Position numbers and translations under genes: made by a program. A stretch of DNA of 64,000 nt from Xanthomonas maliensis (lineage in GTDB: Bacteria; Pseudomonadota; Gammaproteobacteria; Xanthomonadales; Xanthomonadaceae): assembly GCF_009192945.1 (NCBI RefSeq), contig NZ_NSET01000025.1, positions 124,001 to 188,000 of the forward strand, read 5' to 3'. Shown here piece after piece: positions 34,482 through 43,880 of the stretch; position 1 is the first letter of the stretch, and every line of letters starts with the position of its first letter. The notes beneath the pieces were generated by a model. It made no database searches. It was not told where the DNA came from and was given only the letters and a program-made list of their open reading frames with translations.

Positions 34482-34763
34482 TGCAGGGTTGCTCGCCTTG
34501 GCCGCGCGCCGTGCGCACCCCGCGGCCGTGCAGTGTGCGATGCGCAGACAGGAGCGCGACCAGCACGTCACCCTTCCCGATGACACGACGCCACGCATCC
34601 ACGCGCCGAGCCGGATGGCCACCATGGTGCCGTCGATCACCGCATATGTCGCAGCAAGGTGCCGCACGCGTGAGCAGACCTGCGTTGCGTCGGCGTTAGC
34701 CGTCGGTCGGTCGCCAAACGTTGCGGTGAGCCGTTGCCCGTGCCTCGCCACGCTGAGCTGCAT

Positions 34764-35549
34764 CTACACCTCGTGCAGTGTCCGAAAGGCGTACATGTCC
34801 GCCAGCGTGCAGAAATGAAAGCGCGGCACCGTGATCGGCCCGGCTGCCGCAAGCCGCGTCAGCCAATGGCCGACCGCGGCGCGGTAGGCGGCCCGTTCTG
34901 CGCTGTCGAGCGTCTCGCAAAGGTACGCCAGCGAAATATGAAATCGGTAGTCGATGTAGTCGGGGCGCTTTAGCCGGATCAGGGCCATCAGCCGTTGGCG
35001 CGCAGCCTCCAGCCGCTGGGCGGTCTGCGCGTCCGCCGGCCGCAAGGGAATCAGCAGATTGTCGTTGCGGCCGGTTTTGGCGGCAGCCGGATCGACCAGG
35101 AACCGGCAGGCGCCCAGTGGGGTGGCGGCCTGTTGTTGCAGTCGCGACAGGAAGACTGCTGCCATTTTGTCGAGTGGAACGTCGCGCGCCATGTCGTCGG
35201 GCCACGGGCCGTGTCTGCGATCGATGTCGTTGACCCCGCCCAGCAAGGTCACGTGATAGCTGCTCGGCGGCAGCAAGGCGAATTTGTGACCAAACGGCTG
35301 TGCAGGCAATTGCCGGTAGATATCCAGCACGTGGTCGAAGCTGTCGTAGCCAGCGCCCTGTTGTTCGAGATGGCCAACGAAGGTATTGCCGACAAACGTC
35401 ATCGGCTCGCGCGAACGCAGGAACTTGCGGCCCACGTCCGGAGGCGTGGCGGGCGTGGCCGCTGTTGGCAGCGCGCTCGCCAACAGCGAGACGCCGGCGG
35501 CGGCGAGGAGACCGCGGCGGCTGACACGGGATTGCAGTGTGGGCGACAT
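34764..35549 (-). CDS. Secreted 2H phosphoesterase-like protein (DUF1868-like)
   Basis: This 261-aa protein has a twin-arginine-type signal: VSRRGLLAAAG then a hydrophobic stretch ending near ALPTAATPA, so it is probably exported folded. The mature part carries two H-x-(T/S) motifs, SYHVTLLGG and FHISLAY, separated by about 100 residues, the hallmark of 2H phosphoesterases (RNA ligase/cyclic phosphodiesterase fold). It lies ten bases downstream of a TonB-dependent receptor gene, presumably in its transcript. A phosphoester substrate in the periplasm is likely, but unidentified. The start is the ATG at 35547-35549. Confidence 0.8.
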   Translation of the reverse strand: MSPTLQSRVSRRGLLAAAGVSLLASALPTAATPATPPDVGRKFLRSREPMTFVGNTFVGHLEQQGAGYDSFDHVLDIYRQLPAQPFGHKFALLPPSSYHVTLLGGVNDIDRRHGPWPDDMARDVPLDKMAAVFLSRLQQQAATPLGACRFLVDPAAAKTGRNDNLLIPLRPADAQTAQRLEAARQRLMALIRLKRPDYIDYRFHISLAYLCETLDSAERAAYRAAVGHWLTRLAAAGPITVPRFHFCTLADMYAFRTLHEV

Positions 35550-35559
35550 GCGCAGCTCC

Positions 35560-38217
35560 TCAGAGTTTGACGTTGATGCCAAGCATCACGGTGGGGGCCA
35601 TCTTCCAGGCCGACTGCACGTATTCCTGCTGCCGGCCGATGCGGTACTGGTAGCCCTGACCGGTGAGGTTGAGCACGTCCAGGCTGAGGGCGACCGCTGG
35701 CGAAATGTCCCACCCCAGCTTCAGGTCGACGCGATCCAGCGTCTGCTGGTAGCGGTTGCGATAGAACTCCAGCTGGTTGCTGTAGTTGGGGTAGCGGTCG
35801 TCCCACAGCACACCGGTATGGTTCCAGGCCAGCGATGCGCTCAGCGGGCCGCGCGCGTAATTCAGTGCGAGATTCCACAACTGCTTGGGTTGCTGCGGCA
35901 GCACCGTCAACGCGGTACGGCTGCCATCGCCCAGGACCACCGGGTAATCGACATCCAAGAAAGTGACATTGGCGCTGACCGACAGGCCGTTCAATGCCGG
36001 CAGCCAGGGTCCCAGTTCCTTGATCGCGCCGAGTTCGGCCCCGCGCATGCGCACCGGTCGGTCGCTATTGCGTGGCTGGGTGACCAGGACCTGCTGGCCG
36101 TCGAGAGTCTGCAATTGGCCGTAGCGGAAGATTTCGTCGGCGATGGTCTTGTGGAACACGGCGATCGACAGCAGGCTGCCGCCATCGTCGAAGCTCCAAT
36201 CGTGGCCGAGGTCGAGGTTCTCCGAGCGGCGCGGTTGCAGGTCCGGATTGCCCTGGTTGAGCGTCGGCGGTGAGCCGGTGAGCGTCAGCACGCCGCCGTT
36301 CAACGCCATCTGGTCCAGCCGTGGCCGCCCGATCGAGCGCGAAGCGCCAAAGCGCAAGGTGCCGTTGGCGCTGGTCTGCAGGCTCGCCGCCAGTGAGGGC
36401 AGCCAATTGCGATAGGTCCGCACCGCACTGACCGGCGTCCAGACGCTGCCGCTCAATTGCTCGCCACTGCTGCCGAAGCGCGTCTGCTCCAGGCGCACGC
36501 CCCCGGCCAGGCGCCAGCGTTCGCCGCGCCATTGCGCCTGCGCAAAGCCGGCGCGCACCTGTTCGTCCACGCTGTAGCTGCCGCTGTTCTGCGCCGAGGT
36601 ATCCACCACGCCGCTCGCCTGGCTGGCGACGGCGTCCCAGCGTGCGTCCGCCAAGGACGGATCGATCGTCAGCATCGGCATGTTGCAGCCCAGTGCGCAG
36701 GTCGGGTCACCCAGCACGTCGGCCAAGGTATACGGCAAGCTGTTCCAGGTGGTGCGCTGGAAGCTGGTCTGCATGTGCGTGCGCACCTGTCGTAGCCCCC
36801 AGGCCAGGCCCAGCCCGCGGCTGTCCTCGTCCATATTGCGGCGCAGTTCCAGTTGCAGGTCGCTGACGCGCTCGGCGTAACGGGTGCGTTCCTGCTGGTG
36901 ATACAGATCCGGATAGCGTGTGGGGTCGTCGGCCAGGGCAGGGCTCAGTGGCGTGAATGCAGGCAGGCTGCCGTTCCAGTCGAACCCATAGGCCAGGCGG
37001 TTCTGCTGAAAGCGATCCCAGGTCTGCGGATTGTCGACGGTGGCACGCGAGGTACTGGCCCGCAGCGCGCCGCGCCACTGCGACGGCAGTTCGGCCAGCA
37101 GTTCGCCATTGAGCCCATACAGCCCGCGCTTCCAGCGCAACTGGCCGAGTTCGACCAGTTGGTTGAGGTTGTCCAGGGTGCCGCTGTCGGCATCAGTGCG
37201 GGCCAGGCGCGCGCTGTTCTGCACCTGGGCGACCTGAGCATTGCGGTCGGAGGTCTCGCGCTGGTGGAAGGCGTAGCCGGACACGTGGCCACTCAGTGGG
37301 CCATCCGGTTGCCAATCCATGCGCATCGTCAGTCCATTGCGTTCGCGCGTGTTGTCGTAGTTGTACCAGCGCCGTTCGCTGGGCACTGCGGCGCCCACGC
37401 CGCCGTAGGCCACCGGTGCGCGCGTACCATCGGCGTTGTACCAGTTCAAGCCGCTGCCGTTTTCCTGCTGCGGCACGAAGATTTCCCGCCGCCAGACGCT
37501 GGCCGCGCCCAGGAACGCGAATTGGTCATCGGGTCCGAAACGCTTGCCCCATTTCACCGCGGCTTCGCCCGCTGGCGTGCGGCCCCCGTACCGCTCGCCC
37601 ATCAGATTGGCGCCGCCTTTGGCAGAGACGGTCAGCAACCCGTCGGGACGGCCAAAGCCGTTGGCGGTCACCAGGTTGGTCACACCGCCGATCGCACCGC
37701 CGTCGTTTTCCGGCAGCAGCGACTTCACCACGTCGATGCGGTCGACAAAATTGGCCGGCAGCACGTCCATCAGCGCCTGGCGGCTGCCGATGTCATTGCT
37801 GGCGAACGCGAAACCGTCGATCAGCATGCTGTTGTAGTTGCCGTTGAGGCCGCGCACGGTCACGTAGCGCGGTTCGCCCTGGTATTCCACGGTGCTGACG
37901 CCCGTCACGCGGCGCAGCGCGTCGCCGACGTTGAAATCCGGCAGCTGTCCGATGCTGTCGGCGGCGACCGAGTCGACGATGGTGGGGGCGTCCTGCTTGG
38001 TCGCGATGGCACGGGTGTTCTGCGATTGGAACGAGGTACGCACCTGCACGGTATCCAGTGTCTGCGGGTCGCTCGTCCCCGGATCGTCGCTGGCCTGGGC
38101 CGCTGCGTTGAGCGCGCCAGTCAAGGCCAGCCCCAGGGCGACCGACAAGGCGCGTCGGCTGTGCGCCTGCGGCAGCGGGAAACGGCGTGGGCGGGAATCA
38201 GGTTGCAACGGGCGCAT
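35560..38217 (-). CDS. TonB-dependent receptor
   Basis: This protein of about 885 aa has a signal peptide (SVALGLALTGALNAAAQA), a TonB box region with DTVQVRTSF, a plug domain (APTIVDSVAADSIGQLPDFNVGDALRRVTGVS and later VTVRGLNGNYNSMLIDG), and a beta-barrel ending in the aromatic-terminated strand VMLGINVKL. It resembles the carbohydrate-type receptors abundant in Xanthomonas. The ATG at 38215-38217 is preferred over an in-frame GTG nine codons upstream. It is divergent from a ROK regulator whose probable operator lies between them, so substrate uptake is likely controlled by that regulator. The substrate is not identifiable. Confidence 0.92.
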   Translation of the reverse strand: MRPLQPDSRPRRFPLPQAHSRRALSVALGLALTGALNAAAQASDDPGTSDPQTLDTVQVRTSFQSQNTRAIATKQDAPTIVDSVAADSIGQLPDFNVGDALRRVTGVSTVEYQGEPRYVTVRGLNGNYNSMLIDGFAFASNDIGSRQALMDVLPANFVDRIDVVKSLLPENDGGAIGGVTNLVTANGFGRPDGLLTVSAKGGANLMGERYGGRTPAGEAAVKWGKRFGPDDQFAFLGAASVWRREIFVPQQENGSGLNWYNADGTRAPVAYGGVGAAVPSERRWYNYDNTRERNGLTMRMDWQPDGPLSGHVSGYAFHQRETSDRNAQVAQVQNSARLARTDADSGTLDNLNQLVELGQLRWKRGLYGLNGELLAELPSQWRGALRASTSRATVDNPQTWDRFQQNRLAYGFDWNGSLPAFTPLSPALADDPTRYPDLYHQQERTRYAERVSDLQLELRRNMDEDSRGLGLAWGLRQVRTHMQTSFQRTTWNSLPYTLADVLGDPTCALGCNMPMLTIDPSLADARWDAVASQASGVVDTSAQNSGSYSVDEQVRAGFAQAQWRGERWRLAGGVRLEQTRFGSSGEQLSGSVWTPVSAVRTYRNWLPSLAASLQTSANGTLRFGASRSIGRPRLDQMALNGGVLTLTGSPPTLNQGNPDLQPRRSENLDLGHDWSFDDGGSLLSIAVFHKTIADEIFRYGQLQTLDGQQVLVTQPRNSDRPVRMRGAELGAIKELGPWLPALNGLSVSANVTFLDVDYPVVLGDGSRTALTVLPQQPKQLWNLALNYARGPLSASLAWNHTGVLWDDRYPNYSNQLEFYRNRYQQTLDRVDLKLGWDISPAVALSLDVLNLTGQGYQYRIGRQQEYVQSAWKMAPTVMLGINVKL

Positions 38218-38265
38218 GGCACGATCCAGGTCGGGCGGCCCCACCGTGGTGGCCGCTGACGATTA

Positions 38266-38282
38266 AATTAAGCGACTTAATT
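38266..38282. promoter_or_regulatory. Palindromic operator candidate between TonB receptor and ROK regulator
   Basis: AATTAAG (38266-38272) and CTTAATT (38276-38282) form a perfect 7-base inverted repeat around a CGA centre, in an AT-rich island that contrasts with the GC-rich surroundings. It lies just upstream of the ROK gene start and in the divergent promoter region of the TonB receptor. ROK regulators (NagC-type) bind AT-rich palindromes with TTA/TAA half sites, so it may be the regulator's binding site. Confidence 0.65.
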
Positions 38283-38291
38283 AAAAGATTG

Positions 38292-39476
38292 ATGACAATG
38301 CCCGAGCCGTCGCCGCTGCCGCCTCCCTTCTTCGCAAACGCGGCCATCCGTCCGCAGTACCGCCGTCGCGGCGATGGCTTGGCCGCCAGCGCCAGCGAGC
38401 GTTTGCTGTTGGACCTGGTCCGGCGTTCCGGCCAGGTCGAGCGCGCGGACCTGCCACGCGCCTGTGGCCTCAGCGTGCCGGGCACCAAGGGCATCATCGA
38501 CCCGTTGGTGGCCCAGGGGCTGTTGCAGCTGGGGCCGTCGCTGCGTCGTGGCCGCGGCCAGCCAAGCGCCCTGGTGAGCTTGGTTCCGGGCTATGCCTAT
38601 AGCCTCGGAGTGTCGGTGATGGTCGACGGCATCGCGGTGCTACTGATCGACTTCGCCGGCCAGGTCCGCGGCATGCGGCACTTCACCGCCTTCCCGTTGA
38701 CCCTGGCCGACCTGCGGACGCAGCTGCCTGCGCTGGTGGAAGAGCTGTTGCAGGCCGTGGGAGTGGATCGGCAGCGCCTGTTCGGTGTGGGTCTGAGCAT
38801 GACCGGCCCGCGCATCGGCCAGGGCACGCGCGTCAACCCGCCGCTGTCGCTGGCGGAGGAGTGGATGCAGGCGGAGCTGGACCGGTTGGTGGCCGAGTGC
38901 CTGCAGTTGCCGGTCTGGATGGACAACGATGCCCATTGCGCGGCCCTGGCCGAGGCGCTGTACGGGATCGGCCGCCAATCGCCGGATCTGGTCTATCTGT
39001 CTATCGCCGATGGCTTTGCTGCCGGCGTGATCGCGGGCGGCGGCGTGCGTCGCGGCGCGCATGGCAATGCGGGTGAGCTGGGACGGATCTCGGCCATCAC
39101 CGGCACTGCGCGTCCCACGCTGGAGAGCTTGCGCCAGGCCATGGTGGCCGACGGCCACGCCTTGCCCGACTTGCACGCGATGCTGCAGCACTACGATCCA
39201 CGTTGGCCGCAGATCGAGCCCTGGCTGGACACCGTGCAAGCGACGGTAACGCTGGCGGTCGCGGCCATCATTGCCCTGGCCGATCCGCCGATCATCGTGT
39301 TCGGCGCACGCCTGCCAGCGGACCTGGCGCGTCGGCTGATCGCACGCATCACGTTCGAATCGGCACCGCGGCGCGGCATCGCATCGCCGTATCCGGCGCT
39401 GCTGGTTGGACAGGTGCAGTCTCATGCCACGGTGATGGGCGCGGCGATGCTGCCGTTCAAAGAGACGCTGTTCTAG
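38292..39476 (+). CDS. ROK family transcriptional regulator
   Basis: This protein of about 394 aa (start ATG 38292 or 38298) has an N-terminal winged-helix region, ERLLLDLVRRSGQVERADLPRACGL, then a ROK domain with LFGVGLSMTGPRIG, PVWMDNDAHCAALAEA and GGGVRRGAHGNAGELG. The zinc-binding CxCGxxGCxE motif of NagC and Mlc is absent after HGNAGELG, so it is a zinc-less divergent ROK repressor. It probably senses a sugar imported by the divergent TonB receptor. A 7-bp hairpin (39477-39496) follows the stop without a T tract. Confidence 0.9.
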   Translation: MTMPEPSPLPPPFFANAAIRPQYRRRGDGLAASASERLLLDLVRRSGQVERADLPRACGLSVPGTKGIIDPLVAQGLLQLGPSLRRGRGQPSALVSLVPGYAYSLGVSVMVDGIAVLLIDFAGQVRGMRHFTAFPLTLADLRTQLPALVEELLQAVGVDRQRLFGVGLSMTGPRIGQGTRVNPPLSLAEEWMQAELDRLVAECLQLPVWMDNDAHCAALAEALYGIGRQSPDLVYLSIADGFAAGVIAGGGVRRGAHGNAGELGRISAITGTARPTLESLRQAMVADGHALPDLHAMLQHYDPRWPQIEPWLDTVQATVTLAVAAIIALADPPIIVFGARLPADLARRLIARITFESAPRRGIASPYPALLVGQVQSHATVMGAAMLPFKETLF

Positions 39477-39554
39477 GCGCTCGTCATGGCGAGCGCATGC
39501 GGGAGATCGCAGGGCACGGGGCGGCGGTCTTCGACCCGCCGCGCGCTGACGCGG

Positions 39555-41222
39555 CTAAGGGGTGCCCACCAGCGTCAGCGCGTCGCGTTCCTGCGCGTCC
39601 ACCGCCACCAGCCGTTGCAGCAACAGCGACAGCGTGACCACGTCCTGGTGGTTGTGCGCGGCCACGCGCCGCAGGTTGCGCGCGCTGCCGCCGCGCAGAT
39701 AGTTCAGCCAGGCGGCTGGCGCTTCGGAACCGGGCAGGTCGTCTTCGCGCACCACCTGCAACAGCTGCCGTTCGATGGTGGACAGCTTGCAGTTCTCCCA
39801 GGTGCCGCGATAACGACGGCGGGTCGGAAACAGCAGATCGACATGGTCCAGCGGCGAGATCGGGTCGCCGCGCCGGGCCAGCCGGTAACGCGTCTTCAAT
39901 AGTGGCGCGTCGTAGCAGCGACCGTTGTAACTGCACAGCACGGTGTGTGGCTGCAGCCAACTGGCAAAGACCTCCAGCATGGCGCGCTCGGCCGCCATCG
40001 TGGAGATCATCAATTGGCGGACGCGCAGGCCGTGGCCCAGGTGCGGATCGCCGCGCCACTCGGCGACGCCGATCATGAAGGCGCGGGTCCCGGTGCCGCC
40101 GGCCAGGCCGGTGGTCTCGGTGTCGAAGAACAGCACGTGCTCGGCGGCGACTGCGTCGTCGCGCTTGGCAAAGGCCAGCGATAGCGCTGCAGCAGGCGTC
40201 GGCTGCGGCAGGAAGGCTTCGATCAGGTGCAGGCCGGGCGCGATTTCGCTGCCAGGCAGCTGACGATCGACGGTTGCGGTGGGCATCGGCGCCTGCGGCG
40301 TCGGCACCGCGCGCGCGCGCAGGCCGATCATGCGGCGCAAGGCGTCTATATCGGTGCGATGGGGTGGACGCGTCGGCGTGGCGGCAGCCGCGCTGGTCGG
40401 TTGGCGTGCGGTGGCCGGTGCGGTGGCCGAAGATGCACGATGCTGGGTGTGTTCCACCCAGGCGAACACCGAGGCAGCGGCGCTGGCGCCGCCCGCTGCA
40501 GGCGATGGCGTGACGTCTGAAGAGAGAGGCGGTGCGGCGGGATGGCCGAGCGCAGTGCGGCTGCGCAGGCGATCGGTGGACGTCGATGGTCGTGCCGCAT
40601 CCACCGGCGGTGCGCTGCGAACGTGTACCGCGGGCGCCGGTACCGGCGCTCGCGGCGCGCGCGACGGCGGTCGTGCGGCATCCGGGTGCGGTGTCGGCGT
40701 GAGCCCGCCAACCTGGCGACGCAGCAGGCGCAGGCGTTCGGCGCTGACACCCGCTGCCGTGCGCGCCGCCGACGCGGGCAGCGCCGCCTGCATCGCAGCC
40801 GATGCAGGAGCCGTTGCCATGGCAGTGACCGCCCCTGCTTGCGTGCCGTCGCGGACAGGTGTCGCGCTGGTGGGGTGTGAAGCGGATGCCGGCAGCGCGG
40901 CATTGCCGGCCAGGCGCGGCCACGTCGGTGCCACCTCACGCACGGCGCGATCGGCGTCATGGCGTGGCGTGACATGGGCCGCCGCAGCGCGCGCGTCGTC
41001 ATCACCGATTGGCCTGGGCGTATCGCGGTGCGTAACGTCCGCGCTGGCAATGCCATTGGCGGGAAGGACGGTGGGCTCACTGCGCGCCGTGGCTTGCGGG
41101 CGAGGCTGGCCATCGCCCATCGGTTGTGCCGACTGCGCAGCGGCATCGCCGTTTGCCGCTGGCGCCGTGGTCTGCCCGGCCTGGCGGCGCAGCAAGCGCA
41201 GGCGGTCCGCACTCACCGTCAT
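39555..41222 (-). CDS. mrfB: RNase H-like exonuclease, MrfB/YprB type, with long disordered N-terminus
   Basis: This 555-aa protein has a C-terminal third (about 362-555) that is the YprB RNase H-like domain: LFFDTETTGLAGG with the DxE catalytic pair, CSYNGRCYDAPLLKTRY and the C-terminal AHNHQDVVTLS. RQLPGSEIAPGLHLIE precedes it. The first 320 residues are Ala/Pro/Arg-rich and probably disordered, carrying a duplicated motif ADRLRLLRRQ at residue 5 and AERLRLLRRQ at residue 161. In Bacillus, MrfB cooperates with the helicase MrfA in repair of mitomycin C damage. The adjacent helicase gene overlaps by ATGA. Confidence 0.85.
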   Translation of the reverse strand: MTVSADRLRLLRRQAGQTTAPAANGDAAAQSAQPMGDGQPRPQATARSEPTVLPANGIASADVTHRDTPRPIGDDDARAAAAHVTPRHDADRAVREVAPTWPRLAGNAALPASASHPTSATPVRDGTQAGAVTAMATAPASAAMQAALPASAARTAAGVSAERLRLLRRQVGGLTPTPHPDAARPPSRAPRAPVPAPAVHVRSAPPVDAARPSTSTDRLRSRTALGHPAAPPLSSDVTPSPAAGGASAAASVFAWVEHTQHRASSATAPATARQPTSAAAATPTRPPHRTDIDALRRMIGLRARAVPTPQAPMPTATVDRQLPGSEIAPGLHLIEAFLPQPTPAAALSLAFAKRDDAVAAEHVLFFDTETTGLAGGTGTRAFMIGVAEWRGDPHLGHGLRVRQLMISTMAAERAMLEVFASWLQPHTVLCSYNGRCYDAPLLKTRYRLARRGDPISPLDHVDLLFPTRRRYRGTWENCKLSTIERQLLQVVREDDLPGSEAPAAWLNYLRGGSARNLRRVAAHNHQDVVTLSLLLQRLVAVDAQERDALTLVGTP

Positions 41223-43714
41223 GCAGGCACGTCCAGCGCCACGTCATCGTCCAGCTGCGGGGCGTGGCGCAGTGGCGCGTGCAGATCGGACAACAGTGCC
41301 AGCACGGTCAAGGCCAGGCGCTTGGGCGATTCGCCAGTGCCGGCTTCGTGTGCGGCCAGCACCGGGCCGACGCACGCCGGGCAACCGGCGCTGCAGTCGC
41401 AGCGCTGCACCAGCTCATCGGCCCGCTGCAGCAGTTCCGCCTGGCGTTGCCACAACGGCTCGCTCAGACCCACGCCGCCGGGGAAGTTGTCGTACAGATA
41501 CACCGTCGGCACGAAGGCCTGTTGCAGTTCCACCGCGCCTTCCACCCCGTCCTCGGCACCGCGCAGCTGGCCGCGCCCGCTCTGGTCGGCCACTGCGAAC
41601 CAGGCGCCATCGCCGTTGCCCACCGCCTTCTGCAGGTCGCGCGCATCGGCCATCACCGCCACCGTGGCCACCACGTGTAGCGCATAAGCCGCGCCGAGAA
41701 AGCCGTCCAGCGCGTCCTGCTTGCTGCCGAAGGCCTTGCCCAGCGTCGCCTGCGGCAACTGCCACCAGACCGCGGTGGTGTGCAGCTCCTGGTCGGGCAG
41801 GTTGACCGGGCCGTAGCCGATGTTTTCGTGGGTGTAATAGCGGATCTTCTTGTAGCCGGACACCCGCCGCACCACGTGCACCTCGCCATGGTGGCAATCG
41901 CCACGTCCGGCCGGGCCGCCATCGAAGCGGTCCAGCACCTTGAGCTTGGTGTAGTCGATGCTGTCGGTGTAGTAGTCGACGTGGGTGCGGGTGACATAGG
42001 CCTTGCGGCCTTCCCAGTCGAGTTTCTCCACCTGGTAAGGCGTGCTCTGCACCATGTGGATGGCGCCTTCGTACAGCGTCAATGCCGCGGCCGAGTAGTC
42101 GACTTCGGCAATGATCTGCTGCTTGCCATCGGTCTTGTCCACCACCACGAAGTTGCCATCGGCCACCGAGCGCAGGCTGACCGCATTGGCCGGATAGCTG
42201 TCGGCGATCCACTCCCAGCGCTCGCCCTCCTGGTGGATCACGCCGCTGTCGGCCAGCGCTTCGAGGAACACCAGCGGATCGATTGGCCCGAATGGCTCGT
42301 CGGCAATGAACGGCAACTCGAACGCCGCGCAGCGGATGTGGTCGAACAGGATCAGCGGCTGGTCCGGGGCGATGCGCGCATGCTCGGGTGAGGCATCGGC
42401 GAAGAAGTCCGGATGCCGCACGACGTACTGGTCCAGCGGCTGCGAGCTGGCCACCAGCACGCCCAGCGCCGGCTGCTGGCGGCGCCCGGCGCGGCCGAAG
42501 CGCTGCCAGGTCGCCGCCACGCTGCCCGGATAGCCATTGAGCACCACCACGTCCAGCGCGCCGATGTCCACGCCCAGCTCGAGTGCGGAGGTGGAAACGA
42601 TGCCGTCGATGGTGCCGGCCCGCATCGCCCGTTCCACCTCGCGCCGTTCGGTCGGCAGGTAGCCGCCACGGTAGGCGCGGATGCGTGCCGGCTTGCGCGG
42701 ATCGTGGTCGAAGATGTCCTTCAGGTACTTGGTCAGCACCTCCACCATCAGTCGCGTCTGTGCGAACACCAGCGTCTTCAGCCCGCTCTTGATCGCGATG
42801 CGCGCGATCCGGTTGCTCTGCGAGCGCGCCGAGGCACGCAGGCCCAGGTCGGCATTGACCACCGGCGGGTTCCACAACAGCACATGCTTGTCGCCGGTTG
42901 GCGCGCCGGACTCGGTGATGGCATGCACGCGCTCCTCCACCAGCGCCTGCGCGTGCGCATGCGGGTTGCCGATGGTGGCCGAGCACAGGATGAACTGCGG
43001 GTTGGCGCCGTAGAACGCGCAGATGCGCTTGAGCCGGCGCAGCACGTTGGTGACATGGCTGCCGAACACGCCGCGGTAGGTGTGGATCTCGTCGATCACC
43101 ACATAGCGCAGGTTCTCGAAGAACTGCGCCCACTTGGTGTGGTGCGGCAGGATGGCCTGGTGCAGCATGTCCGGGTTGCTGACCACGATGTCGCCGTGCA
43201 GGCGGATCGCCTGGCGCGCATCGCCGGGGGTGTCGCCGTCGAAGGTGAAGGCCTTGACCCCCAGCTCGCCGGCACGATTGAGCTCCAGCAACTCGGCGAC
43301 CTGGTCCTGCGCCAAGGCCTTGGTCGGGAACAGGTAGAGCGCCTTGCTGCGCGCGGTCATCGCCGCGCTTACCACCGGCAGTGTGTAGCACAGCGACTTG
43401 CCCGAGGCGGTGGGGGTGACGATGGCCACGTGCTCGCCGCGCTGGCTGGCCGCCCAGGCCTCGGCCTGATGGCTGTACAGACGGTCGATGCCGCGCGCGC
43501 GCAAGGCCGCGGCGAGTGCGGGCGGCACATCGTCCGGCAGCGGCGCATAGCGGCCTTCGCGCCCGGGCAGGGTGAAGCTGCCGGTGATGCGGTCGTGGTA
43601 GCGGCGTTCCAGTCGCGCGCTGAGCAAGGCACCGTCGCGGCTGGGACGGCCATCGGTGGTGGCCAGGGCGCGCTCGGCGGATTCGGTACGGGGGGCAAGA
43701 GCAAACGGGGGCAT
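41219..43714 (-). CDS. mrfA: DEAD/DEAH-box helicase, MrfA/YprA type
   Basis: This 831-aa superfamily 2 helicase has TPTASGKSLCYTLPV (Walker A), VIDEIHTYRG (DEVH-like), CSATIGNP and the C-terminal RecA lobe with GTIDGIVSTSALELGVDIG and QRFGRAGR. The C-terminal DUF1998-like region ends in a Cys cluster (VQRCDCSAGCPACVGPV), a metal site found in MrfA and related helicases. Its stop overlaps the start of the MrfB-like gene, the same pairing as in Bacillus yprAB/mrfAB. It probably unwinds DNA for excision of interstrand-type damage. The start is the ATG-like codon at 43712-43714. Confidence 0.9.
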   Translation of the reverse strand: MPPFALAPRTESAERALATTDGRPSRDGALLSARLERRYHDRITGSFTLPGREGRYAPLPDDVPPALAAALRARGIDRLYSHQAEAWAASQRGEHVAIVTPTASGKSLCYTLPVVSAAMTARSKALYLFPTKALAQDQVAELLELNRAGELGVKAFTFDGDTPGDARQAIRLHGDIVVSNPDMLHQAILPHHTKWAQFFENLRYVVIDEIHTYRGVFGSHVTNVLRRLKRICAFYGANPQFILCSATIGNPHAHAQALVEERVHAITESGAPTGDKHVLLWNPPVVNADLGLRASARSQSNRIARIAIKSGLKTLVFAQTRLMVEVLTKYLKDIFDHDPRKPARIRAYRGGYLPTERREVERAMRAGTIDGIVSTSALELGVDIGALDVVVLNGYPGSVAATWQRFGRAGRRQQPALGVLVASSQPLDQYVVRHPDFFADASPEHARIAPDQPLILFDHIRCAAFELPFIADEPFGPIDPLVFLEALADSGVIHQEGERWEWIADSYPANAVSLRSVADGNFVVVDKTDGKQQIIAEVDYSAAALTLYEGAIHMVQSTPYQVEKLDWEGRKAYVTRTHVDYYTDSIDYTKLKVLDRFDGGPAGRGDCHHGEVHVVRRVSGYKKIRYYTHENIGYGPVNLPDQELHTTAVWWQLPQATLGKAFGSKQDALDGFLGAAYALHVVATVAVMADARDLQKAVGNGDGAWFAVADQSGRGQLRGAEDGVEGAVELQQAFVPTVYLYDNFPGGVGLSEPLWQRQAELLQRADELVQRCDCSAGCPACVGPVLAAHEAGTGESPKRLALTVLALLSDLHAPLRHAPQLDDDVALDVPA

Positions 43715-43880
43715 GCAGCGGCTCCCAAAGTGGGAGAGTCAACGCGAAAGGTGTCTCAGGGTATGAGACTGCGCGCCGGTCGACGAGCCCGTGTCACTGA
43801 GCGGATTCAGCAAGCGGGTATGCTGTGCCCCCATGGCGCGGCGCGCGGTGCCCTGCCGGTCCCCCTCTCGAAGATTCCCT

